This document shows positions 53,797 through 61,082 of a stretch of 61,082 nt of DNA, one piece after another. The stretch covers positions 1 through 61,082 of the forward strand of contig NZ_BPQQ01000048.1 in assembly GCF_022179325.1 (NCBI RefSeq), given 5' to 3'. Source of the DNA: Methylobacterium isbiliense. Its GTDB lineage: Bacteria > Pseudomonadota > Alphaproteobacteria > Rhizobiales > Beijerinckiaceae. The position numbers and the translations under genes are program-made. The notes under the pieces are model-generated. The model was not told the origin of the DNA, ran no database searches, and saw only the letters and a program-made list of their open reading frames with translations. Positions within the stretch are counted from its first letter, which is position 1. Each line of letters starts with the position of its first letter.

Positions 53797-54400
53797 TCCC
53801 CCCTCCCCTCCTGTCTGAGTTCACGTTGCCGACGATGGCCTGCCCACCAGCATGGACATGTACGTGCTCCACCCGCACCGTCTGCTCGCCGCCGCGTTTC
53901 AGCTTCGCAAGCGCCTCGATCTGAGCGGTGTACGTGCGGAGCAGCTTGGTCGCGAGATTGCCGTACACCTCGGTCGTTTTCGGGTCGGCGCCGCTGGCTG
54001 CCACGCGAAGCATCCTCATCGCTGCTTCATGTGTCGCCGCCATCTGAATGCCGAGCTGTGCCTCAGCCTCATTCCGAGCCCCAATGCTTGCGACCACAGC
54101 CAGACCAGCATTGAGGGCCTCGACGGCTGACCGCGTGGGATCCGCCGTTGCGGTAAGCAGCTGATTGATGCCGAGCTGCGCGAAATCGTCGGACGTGGTG
54201 GCAAAGGCGTCGAGCACCATCCCCATCAGGCCGTGGGTGTCGTTGTGCTCGGCCTCGAAGCGAGCCGGGGTGCCAGCAGGCTGAGCTTTGATCGTCGGGC
54301 GCCTGGGCCTTTGCCTGTGCCGCGCCTTCGCGTGCTCGATAGCTGCAGCTTCAGCCGCTGATGGCGACCGGGCAATCGTCTGTACAGGCGAGTGCGTCAT
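53783..54400 (-). CDS. hypothetical partner of the HGG protein (205 aa)
   Basis: A 205-aa soluble, helical protein. It has a basic N-terminal stretch (KARHRQRPRRPTIKAQPAG) and a long amphipathic helical core (LLTATADPTRSAVEALNAGL, AQLGIQMAATHEAAMRMLRV). A Gln/Leu-rich section follows, and then an HVHVHAGGQAIVGNV tail. Conserved next to HGG-motif proteins in Rhizobiales elements, as far as I recall. ATG 54400 is preferred; GTG 54439 would add 13 residues. Possibly a DNA-packaging or scaffolding-like pair; this is only inference from context. Confidence 0.65.
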   Translation of the reverse strand: MTHSPVQTIARSPSAAEAAAIEHAKARHRQRPRRPTIKAQPAGTPARFEAEHNDTHGLMGMVLDAFATTSDDFAQLGINQLLTATADPTRSAVEALNAGLAVVASIGARNEAEAQLGIQMAATHEAAMRMLRVAASGADPKTTEVYGNLATKLLRTYTAQIEALAKLKRGGEQTVRVEHVHVHAGGQAIVGNVNSDRRGGGSVRT

Positions 54401-54948
54401 CGGAGAACCTGGAACGCGAGGCGAGATGTGAGCCGCCACTCAACACATAATCGCAGTCATTGAAGCAGTAGTCAATTCGTATTCTGGCAGGTTCCAGCAT
54501 TGGTACTGAAAATTTTTCCGCGCTGATACGCTTTTTGTCATAAAACTCGGCGTTAATGCGCGAATGTATATTGCTGATACCTGCTGCTATTGATTGCAAG
54601 CTTTGCACTTTATGTTGTGCATGACGGGTGATTGGCACTTCGGCAATGCGCCATGAGCTGACATCAGGTGCCTGCCCGAAAGCAGACGCGTCTAGCTAAG
54701 GTCGCCTAACCGCTTCCGAGCGGACCCGACGTGGAGGGCAAAAGGCGCGGTTCAGGCCCGCCGGAGTGCTCAAGGAAGCTCTGAACTGGCACTGACCGGG
54801 GCGTTGCGGGGCGGAGCCCCGCAGAAGGGCGCGCCGAGACTTCGGCTCGGCGGCAGGGGAAGGCTTTCCCCTCCCGGTCTGCTCACTCCTGGCAACATCC
54901 TGCGGCGCGGGTTCGCTGCAACCCTGCCACGTGCTACGCCGGACCGGC
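54401..54948. other. 548-bp gap with composition switch and three hairpins (oriT-like)
   Basis: AT-rich up to ~54.69 kb, then abruptly GC-rich. Three perfect hairpins follow in 68 bases. TGCGGGGC/GCCCCGCA spans 54805-54823 and GCCGAG/CTCGGC spans 54833-54851. AGGGGAA/TTCCCCT spans 54855-54872. The bases GAAGGGCGC lie between the first two. Clustered hairpins with a short unpaired core resemble transfer origins. No relaxase gene is present. No credible gene. Confidence 0.4.
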
Positions 54949-57900
54949 ATGGTTCCAATAAAGGCGAGACGAGTGGCGGCGGGGGAGGACGAGGGCGGAG
55001 GATCCGGCGGGCAATCTGTTGCGGGATACGAGTATCAGATCGACGTCTCGGTCTGGCTCGCGCTCGACCTGGTGCTAGCCAACCGGCTCACCCAAGAGTT
55101 GGTCCTGGAGCCGGCGTCCGAAGAGGATATCGAGGCGGATCTCGCCGAGAATGAGCCCGGCCGCCTGACGAGCACCGCGGCCTTGGACGGCTATCGGCTG
55201 ATCGTCCAAGCCAAGCTCCGAGGGGGAGACGCCTGGACGGTTGCCGGGGTGAAAGCGCTACTCAAGCACGGCGATGCGCGGCCCTCGGCGGCGAAGCGGC
55301 TCGAAGACGAGAAGGCCCGCTACTTGCTGGTCACCTCCGCTGGGCTGAATGGGGACACCCGCGGCCTCCGCGTTCGCCGAGCAGGAAGCTGGCCGAAGCC
55401 GGGCGACATGCCTTCGACGATCAAGAGCGCTCTGCCTGCGGGCTCGGCGGGTCGGGTCGCGATCATCGGCAACGAGGACGAGGAGCGTCTCGCCACTGAT
55501 ATCAAGACGCTGCTGACGCAGAGCTTCCGCGTTTCCAACGCCAAGCTGGACGATTGCCGCAAGGCTTTGCGCGAGCAGGCCCGGATCCGAATCGGCGGCG
55601 CCGGCGGGGGACGCTGGACGCGCGCGCAGCTCGAGCAAGTCATTCGCCGCCATGATGGCTATATCGCCAGCTCGCCGGAGCTCGACAACTACGTCCATCC
55701 CACCAACTGGGGCGAGCTTCGCGCAGCCATGGGCGAGCGGCACGCGGCCCTTATCATCGGTCAGTCCGGGACGGGCAAGACGATGGCGACGCGCAAGCTC
55801 TATGACGAGCTGCGCAAGGAGGTGCCCGGCCTGGCGCGGGTGCCGATCACGCTGGGCCCCGACCATCTGCGCGACGACGTGACAGAGCCGCCGGTCCTAT
55901 ACGACATCGAGGATCCGTGGGGGCGCTACGACTTCGACCCTAAGAGCCGGCCTTGGAACGATCAGCTCGCGCAGTTCTTCGCCAAGGCTCGCCCGGATCG
56001 GATGATCGTTGCGACGTCTCGCCTCGACGTCGCCCAGAGCGCCGGCGCGCTCGACACGGTGAAGCCTTGGCGCGTCGGGTTGGAGGCGGAACATTACGGC
56101 CAAGCGGAGCGTCGCCGTCTGTACCGGACTCGGATTGACGCACTCCCGCGCAAGCTGCAGCCGCTCGCAAAGGAGAGCGAGGGCTCGGTGCTGGCCGAGC
56201 TGGCAACGCCACTCGAAATCCAGAAGTTCTTCGACGCCCTACCGACGCTTGACGACAAGGAGCGGCGTAATCCGGCCGGGCTCGTGGCCGAGGCGATCCG
56301 ACGGGCGCATCAGGACTCGATCGAGCGCACCGTCGTCGACCAGATCGAGGAACGCCGGGATGTTCGGGCGGCCGCTGTCCTCTGGGGCCTACTCAAGGCG
56401 AACGACAAGCTCTCGCTCCGGCTGCTGCGCGAGATTGAAGAGCTGCTCGCCGAGAACGGCCCGCAGTTCGAGAAGGGCGTGTCGCCATTGGTGACGTTCT
56501 TCGTGGCCGCCAGGAATCTGCGGCAGGCGGAGAGCACGATCACCTACTACCATCCACGGGTCGAAGCCGGGATCAAGCAGGCGCTGGATCGGGACCGCTT
56601 GGTGGCGCGGCGGACCTTGCGGCTCCTGATCGACGTTCTGGTGTCGCCCGACGGGCCCGGCGAGGCCTGGGGCATCGCCGCCTCAGCGCGCCTGCTCCTC
56701 GCCTCCGATCGCACGCCGGAGCTAAAGCCCGCGCCCTCAGGGACGGCCCAGGCGAAGATCGACGCCTGGCTGGCGAGCGAGCTGGCCAAGGGTGGGAAGG
56801 AGTTCGAAGACAACCTCAACCTCGCCGAGGCGGCGGGGTCGATGAATAGCAATATCTCCGAAATCGCGCGCTTTCTCCTCCACCGGCCGGATCGCACGTT
56901 CGGATGGATGCACATTTGGGGGCCGCCGGAGCATGACGAGGCGTGGTACGCCCGGATGCGGGCCGATCCGGCCGTCAAGGCGCTCGTTGAGACCTTCATA
57001 CGAGACGTGCTGCCGCGCGCCCGCGACGACTTCCGGGTGAGCTTCGTCGCCGAGGCCGAGCGGGTCGCGCCGGGACTGACGCCGGCGTTCCTGGCCGCTG
57101 CGGCGACGGCCGTGCACTACGGGGTCACCAACTCCCACGATGCAATCGCGGAAGGCGCGCTCGATGACCTTGCCGGGTTTGAGGTGGTGGTTGACACGGC
57201 TGTGGCCGTACGCACCCCAAACGCCGCCGATCTTCAGAGCTGGGCCGAAACTAGACTGGCGATCATCAACGGTGAGTACAGCGACGACTATGCCGAGCAC
57301 CTCAGCGACAATGACGATGGCTGGACCGCGGGCGAGTTCTTGGAAGCCTATGTCCAGCGCGTCCGAGCGACAGTCGGCTGGGGTCATTTGGCTGAGCATC
57401 GGCATCGGGACCGGCTGCTGTACTACTGGTTCCGAGAGCTGGCGAAGGACGAGGCGCCGGACCCGGCGGAAATCGCCGGAGCCTTCGCGGTCGGGCGCTG
57501 CAGCAAGGACGAGGACGATCTCTGGCACGTGCTCGCCAAAGCATGGGACCCCGCCTTCGGCCCCGCGCTGGTGGAGCGGATCGTGGAGGGCCACGCCGAA
57601 CCCCAGGTGCGTCACGCCGCGCTGACGTGCCTGGCGGAACGAGCGGCCGAGCAGCTGCCGGCCATCTGCCAGGAACTCGCCCGCCGCGGAGAAGAAGGCC
57701 GGCTGGTCGAGATCGCGATCGATCTTGGCGGGATGCGCCGCAAGCGGTCGGACTTTGACGGCAGCCGCCATGGGGAGGCGGCGGAGCGCGCGGCAGCGCT
57801 CCTGCCGTCTCTTCTCAAGGAGATCAGCGACGCCGCGTTCGCGCTCGAGATGAAGGCTGTGCCCGTGCTTTCGGATGAGGCGCGCGAACTGCTGGCGCAC

Positions 57901-58935
57901 GCCGAATCTCCGAGCGAGGAGGTGCGCCTATTCCGCGTCACGCTGGATGAGCACCTGCCGGTGTTCGTCCCGGACGATGTGCGATGGCTGCTGGCCAACA
58001 CGGACGAGGCAAGCAGCGCCGTCGAGGCGATCGAGGCCGCGATCCGGCACGGCATGACGGCGGAGGTCGAGGCGGGGCTGTCGCACCGTTTTGCGGCCGT
58101 GGTCGCACGCGCGCTCAAAGCGGTCGCGACGCCTTTGACGGGACCATTGCCCGGCGCGCTACTCGCGCTTGCCGATCACAAGGGAAGCCCCGTTCGCAAG
58201 GCGCTCGTCGAGCTTCTCGACGCCAAGCCCCACATTGATCATCTTCCGGCGTTGCTGGTTTTGGCGAAGGACGACTGGTCGCCTCGCTCATCCTACCAGG
58301 GCGAGGAGGACGATTATCCGATCGCGCTGGCGGCGATCGGCGCCATAGGGAAGCTCGGGCCGCTGGAAGACGGGGTTGCGGACGAGCTCTATCGGCTGGC
58401 GATCGACACGCACGACTCCGATGTCCGCTATGAGATCTTTGCCCTTCTCGTGCGTGTCGCCGATCCTCGATTCCAGGGGCAGCTGTTCGACCTCGCCGTC
58501 AACCCTGGGCGGCGAACAATTCGCGTGAATGCGGCTGGCGCCTTGTTGGCGGGTCATGGGCAGGTCGTGCCCGAAACGGTGAGCCGGATCACACCGCAAT
58601 TTCTCGCCACCCGGATCGAAGCGGTGGCTTCACGGCTGCTGCTGCTCGTCGCGCTGCGCGCCGAGATCGACCAGATTCTCAAAGCAGCCGAGGCGCTGTC
58701 GACCATCGACAAGCGCCGAGTCCTGCTGCTTCTCGCGATCTGGATCCTTCGTGAGCGTGACGTGGCGGCTGCGGAGCGGATCGCGCGGATCCTGCCGGCG
58801 AACCATGCCGGAGTGAAGTGGGCGCTGGCGGGCGGCAAGGGCAAGCTCTGCGACACCGCTCTGGATGATCTCGGTGACCCCATGAGCGTCAAGCAGGTCC
58901 TGTTGTTTATGGGGCCGAAGAAAAAGAAGCGGTGA
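54949..58935 (+). CDS. predicted nuclease-STAND NTPase-HEAT repeat protein (Avs-like defence candidate)
   Basis: A 1328-aa protein. Residues ~20-135 match a DUF4297/Cap4-type PD-(D/E)XK nuclease: GGQSVAGYEYQ, acidic LEPASEEDIEAD, then the core YRLIVQAK. An NTPase follows with Walker A GQSGTGKT at 271-278, Walker B-like VLYDIED at ~316-322 and a sensor RMIVATSR at ~351-358. The C-terminal half is helical repeats, with HEAT-like units such as PVRKALVELLDAKP and DVRYEIFALLVRVAD. The layout parallels antiviral STAND (Avs) proteins, which sense a phage protein with the repeats and then cut DNA. Its high GC differs from flanking DNA. ATG 54949 is used; GTG 54931 or 54973 are alternatives. Stop overlaps the next start. 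Confidence 0.8.
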   Translation: MVPIKARRVAAGEDEGGGSGGQSVAGYEYQIDVSVWLALDLVLANRLTQELVLEPASEEDIEADLAENEPGRLTSTAALDGYRLIVQAKLRGGDAWTVAGVKALLKHGDARPSAAKRLEDEKARYLLVTSAGLNGDTRGLRVRRAGSWPKPGDMPSTIKSALPAGSAGRVAIIGNEDEERLATDIKTLLTQSFRVSNAKLDDCRKALREQARIRIGGAGGGRWTRAQLEQVIRRHDGYIASSPELDNYVHPTNWGELRAAMGERHAALIIGQSGTGKTMATRKLYDELRKEVPGLARVPITLGPDHLRDDVTEPPVLYDIEDPWGRYDFDPKSRPWNDQLAQFFAKARPDRMIVATSRLDVAQSAGALDTVKPWRVGLEAEHYGQAERRRLYRTRIDALPRKLQPLAKESEGSVLAELATPLEIQKFFDALPTLDDKERRNPAGLVAEAIRRAHQDSIERTVVDQIEERRDVRAAAVLWGLLKANDKLSLRLLREIEELLAENGPQFEKGVSPLVTFFVAARNLRQAESTITYYHPRVEAGIKQALDRDRLVARRTLRLLIDVLVSPDGPGEAWGIAASARLLLASDRTPELKPAPSGTAQAKIDAWLASELAKGGKEFEDNLNLAEAAGSMNSNISEIARFLLHRPDRTFGWMHIWGPPEHDEAWYARMRADPAVKALVETFIRDVLPRARDDFRVSFVAEAERVAPGLTPAFLAAAATAVHYGVTNSHDAIAEGALDDLAGFEVVVDTAVAVRTPNAADLQSWAETRLAIINGEYSDDYAEHLSDNDDGWTAGEFLEAYVQRVRATVGWGHLAEHRHRDRLLYYWFRELAKDEAPDPAEIAGAFAVGRCSKDEDDLWHVLAKAWDPAFGPALVERIVEGHAEPQVRHAALTCLAERAAEQLPAICQELARRGEEGRLVEIAIDLGGMRRKRSDFDGSRHGEAAERAAALLPSLLKEISDAAFALEMKAVPVLSDEARELLAHAESPSEEVRLFRVTLDEHLPVFVPDDVRWLLANTDEASSAVEAIEAAIRHGMTAEVEAGLSHRFAAVVARALKAVATPLTGPLPGALLALADHKGSPVRKALVELLDAKPHIDHLPALLVLAKDDWSPRSSYQGEEDDYPIALAAIGAIGKLGPLEDGVADELYRLAIDTHDSDVRYEIFALLVRVADPRFQGQLFDLAVNPGRRTIRVNAAGALLAGHGQVVPETVSRITPQFLATRIEAVASRLLLLVALRAEIDQILKAAEALSTIDKRRVLLLLAIWILRERDVAAAERIARILPANHAGVKWALAGGKGKLCDTALDDLGDPMSVKQVLLFMGPKKKKR

Positions 58936-59702
58936 GCGTGGCTGGGAGCGAGCCGCCAGACGAGATGACGGACGCGGTTGTGGAGCTGTGGCGCGTGCTC
59001 TCGCCGGGTCCGGACAACCTATTCTCCTCGCCAGAGTTCGTGCGGCTCAAGGAGGCCTTGCAACGCCTCTATCCGGAGGTGGGCAAGCCGGTGTTCGCGC
59101 TCGGCACCGCGTTGCGCAGCCTGGGCCTGCCAAGCGGGCTGCCCCAGGACGGGCAGTATTTGAGCTTTCCGCCAGACGAGGCGGCGCGCCGTCTGGACCT
59201 CGCCGTTCGGGCAAAGCGCGCGCGGCGCTTGCATCTGGCGCCGCCGGATCTCGCGGACGATCTCCCGCCCCTGCAGTTCGGGCCTGCCGCCCTTCGCCGC
59301 TTCAGCGCCGATGAGCTTCGGGCGGTCGTGGATGCGCCGCGCCTGGCGCGGGTCTTTCCTCCCGCCTCCTTCGAAGCCGAGCGGTTTGCTGAGTGTCAGT
59401 GGCTCGTCGTAGAGAAGGACGTACCGCTCGACCGGCCGCCCGAGGCGCGCGCGATGCCGGTGCTGTTCACCGACATGCGGCAGGACTTCGGGCGTATCGA
59501 GCCGCACAGCCTTAGGTTCGGCTTCAAGCTGCACTCGACTATTACCGGTCTAACGCCCGGAGCAACATTACGGACGCGGAGTTTCTGGCTTTCTTTGGCC
59601 AATGAAATGGCAAGTGTATTTGTATTCTACTCTACCGAAGATTTGCTTTCTTCTTTCTTCAGAAGCCGATATCTGAATGTCATACATAGGATTTGCTTGT
59701 GA
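58932..59702 (+). CDS. unrecognised partner of the STAND protein, C terminus apparently replaced
   Basis: A 256-aa reading frame from GTG 58932, overlapping the STAND stop by 4 bases, so the two are translationally coupled. Residues 1 to ~205 have GC-rich codon use and look like a soluble alpha/beta protein (FVRLKEALQRLYPEVGKPVFALG, LPPLQFGPAALRRFSADELRAV, CQWLVVEKDVPL). From about 59,535-59,580 the composition turns AT-rich and overlaps the opposite-strand membrane gene, so the last ~45 residues are probably not native. I recognise no domain. It could be an effector, regulator or immunity-like subunit. Confidence 0.6.
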   Translation: MSVAGSEPPDEMTDAVVELWRVLSPGPDNLFSSPEFVRLKEALQRLYPEVGKPVFALGTALRSLGLPSGLPQDGQYLSFPPDEAARRLDLAVRAKRARRLHLAPPDLADDLPPLQFGPAALRRFSADELRAVVDAPRLARVFPPASFEAERFAECQWLVVEKDVPLDRPPEARAMPVLFTDMRQDFGRIEPHSLRFGFKLHSTITGLTPGATLRTRSFWLSLANEMASVFVFYSTEDLLSSFFRSRYLNVIHRICL

Positions 59703-59939
59703 GAATTTATCCTTTATGGGGCGGCATACCGTATCTGCGTTAAATCCGCCGCCCATCCAATCGCTCGTATAGGATGGAAAATTGATAATATCAGGCAAAT
59801 CCTTGTGATCCTCATTCTTGCTCAGATATAGATAGACGGAGAACACGGCGCTACTAATTGCAATAACCGAAGCAAACAAGGTTATTGCCAAACTGATATT
59901 TTTCGAAGCATCTGCGGATTTGAAGATTTCTTTAAACAT
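59568..59939 (-). CDS. small single-pass membrane protein (123 aa)
   Basis: A 123-aa AT-rich gene. One N-terminal membrane helix (NISLAITLFASVIAISSAVFSVYLYL, after FKSADASK) is followed by a polar extracytoplasmic domain with two Cys (ADTVCRPIKDKF, EYKYTCHFIG) that could form a disulfide. ATG 59939 overlaps the upstream gene's stop as TGATG. The C-terminal residues lie at the composition boundary, so the end may be altered. Function unknown. Confidence 0.6.
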   Translation of the reverse strand: MFKEIFKSADASKNISLAITLFASVIAISSAVFSVYLYLSKNEDHKDLPDIINFPSYTSDWMGGGFNADTVCRPIKDKFSQANPMYDIQISASEERRKQIFGRVEYKYTCHFIGQRKPETPRP

Positions 59940-60412
59940 CACTTCGCACCTGCCGATTGAGTTGTGGCTATCGAGTGCATTGTAAAATGAACGATTGATA
60001 GAGTTATTGCGGATGATAAGGTAATTATGACCGAAAATACAAATACGTGATAATGTGAAAGCCACTTCTTAGTAGAGAAATTCGGATACTTTAATATTTC
60101 CGTACTGTAAACAGCGCCCGACGCTGCAACAAACATGGCCCCGACGGTAGAGAAAACTAGCGGTATCAATATTCCTGGCCAGTGAGACGGAACTCTGCCC
60201 AAAATGCTGATTATTTCAGCAAATTCATAAAATGCAGCAGCGCACATGCCTGCCGCAGACCAACCCAGCTGCCCGTCTTTTACGAGCACCATCAGCCCAA
60301 AATTGCCTTCTGATCTAGCGCGAACTGCTTTGGGCGTCACAATCATAATGAGTAAAACTCCAATTGGCGGAAGAGCCAAAGGGACTATTATATTCACGAA
60401 GAGCCAACCCAT
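59939..60412 (-). CDS. hypothetical four-helix membrane protein (157 aa)
   Basis: A 157-aa AT-rich gene with about four hydrophobic helices (FVNIIVPLALPPIGVLLIMIV, ILIPLVFSTVGAMFVAASGAVY and VFVFSVIITLSSAITLSIVHF among them). It is coupled to the following single-pass gene. No family recognised. The pair resembles small membrane modules carried as cargo on mobile elements. Possible roles such as a pore or phage exclusion are only speculation. Confidence 0.6.
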   Translation of the reverse strand: MGWLFVNIIVPLALPPIGVLLIMIVTPKAVRARSEGNFGLMVLVKDGQLGWSAAGMCAAAFYEFAEIISILGRVPSHWPGILIPLVFSTVGAMFVAASGAVYSTEILKYPNFSTKKWLSHYHVFVFSVIITLSSAITLSIVHFTMHSIATTQSAGAK

Positions 60413-60775
60413 CTCAGAATGTCCAATCTGGCGGCAAGTGCAGTTCTGTAACGCTTATTTGTTAAGCTTTCGTCTCGGTGTTGCTGGATCGACGCCGATC
60501 GTTCGTTCCGTTTTCGCTCTAGCTTTCCAGTCGGCTAGCAGTCAGTAAGCACAATCCAGCGTTTCTGGTGTCAGCGTCGGCGTTCTCTGTGGCCAGGCCG
60601 GCTCGGAGTTGATCCATGGTCAGGGCCATCAGCGGCGACACGTGTAGCGCGGCGATCTGGATGAGAGCGGCGCGTCAATCAGGATGACCGTCTGATGTCG
60701 CGGCGCAGGGATGATGGTCGGGTTGCTTGACGTGCGCAAGGTGATCCTGGGCCGCGTCGTGTCGCGGCGCGTCAC
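60413..60775. other. 363-bp gap holding the end of an IS21-family element
   Basis: No gene. The 11-mer TGTCGCGGCGC occurs at 60696-60706 and 60760-60770, in direct orientation, between the istB stop and the AT-rich genes. Repeated short sites near the tips are usual in IS21-family elements. The exact tip was not resolved. GCTTA-TTTGT-TAAGC near 60,460 is a small hairpin. Confidence 0.4.
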
Positions 60776-61082
60776 TCAGGCCAGATCCTTGGTTGTCGCG
60801 CGGGTTGGTGGCCGGCCGGGACCGCGTTTCCGCTCCAAAGCCACGCGACGGCGGTAGCTCTCCACGTTCATCTCGAAGATCGTGGCGTGGTGCACCAGTC
60901 GGTCGACCGCCGCCAGCGTCATGGCTGGATCGGGGAAGACCTTGCCCCACGCACCGAAGGGCTGATTGGCCGTGATCAGCAGCGAGCGGCGCTCGTAGCG
61001 GGCGCTGATCAGCTCGAACAGCACGCTCGTCTCCGCCTGATCCTTGCTGACGTAGGCCAAGTCGTCGAGGATCAGGAGATCG
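60776..61082 (-). CDS. istB: IstB-type transposition helper ATPase, partial at the window edge
   Basis: The C-terminal ~102 residues of an IstB (AAA+ helper of the IS21 transposase); the 5' part lies beyond the window. Visible are the Walker B strand DLLILDDLAYV at the very edge, SLLITANQPFGAWGKVF (sensor), and DRLVHHATIFEMNVESYRRR, all classical IstB blocks. It remodels target DNA for IstA. GC-rich, unlike the AT-rich genes beside it. The istA gene should lie further right. Confidence 0.93.
   Translation of the reverse strand, partial: DLLILDDLAYVSKDQAETSVLFELISARYERRSLLITANQPFGAWGKVFPDPAMTLAAVDRLVHHATIFEMNVESYRRRVALERKRGPGRPPTRATTKDLA

Noticed and set aside
53399-53818. 139-aa open frame over the HGG gene
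   Set aside because: Low-complexity translation. The opposite strand carries a strong ribosome binding site and a recognisable Cys/HGG motif.
54700-54725. Possible direct repeat between cassette borders (CTAAC..GC..C..GAGC at ~54.71 and ~59.55 kb)
   Set aside because: The match is short and needs gaps, so it is not distinguishable from chance.
59545-59580. Integron attC-like TCTAACGCCC at the right cassette border
   Set aside because: No matching GTTRRRY end or internal L boxes follow at attC spacing, and no integron integrase is present.

Overview
The window is about 72% GC over most of its length. It reads as chromosome of an alphaproteobacterium of the Hyphomicrobiales, most likely Methylobacterium-like. 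This is an inference from gene content: alphaproteobacterial homospermidine synthase, the argD-argF-hslO order, a coxMNOP-like oxidase, and many small Rhizobiales-type hypotheticals. No rRNA, complete tRNA or CRISPR array was found.

Positions 1-47,240 are core and lifestyle genes: homospermidine synthase; a small cluster of Uma2 nuclease, amidase and a membrane nucleotide-sugar dehydratase; a class IV aminotransferase; a membrane adenylate cyclase; SDR, GNAT and DUF2332 proteins; and the arginine genes argD-argF followed by hslO, behind a leader with terminator/antiterminator-like hairpins. Next come RidA plus GDPD, a DmdB-like acyl-CoA synthetase, a PAS-XRE regulator, TspO with DUF3429, a LysE exporter, a serine hydrolase, an NHL-repeat protein, a FUSC protein and a secreted PheC-like dehydratase. 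A five-gene aa3-type oxidase operon (subunits II, I, III, III, IV) and a long RND efflux operon with a membrane-anchored TAXI protein complete this part.

At about 47.4 kb the chromosome meets a mobile island. It holds a tyrosine integrase, an AlpA-like regulator, a Prim-Pol primase, a DUF3987 helicase-like protein and a convergent HGG-motif gene pair. The composition drops to roughly 45-55% GC from about 48.7 kb. This is the gene set of a P4-like satellite or integrative element.

Inside or beside it sits a GC-rich cassette (about 54.69-59.57 kb). It carries a very large predicted DUF4297-like nuclease, STAND NTPase and HEAT-repeat protein, translationally coupled to an unrecognised second gene. 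This Avs-like pair is the best candidate for an undescribed antiphage system. The second gene appears to lose its native end at the right border of the cassette. Three tight hairpins upstream of the big gene resemble a transfer origin. The window closes with two small AT-rich membrane genes and the 3' part of an IS21-family istB.
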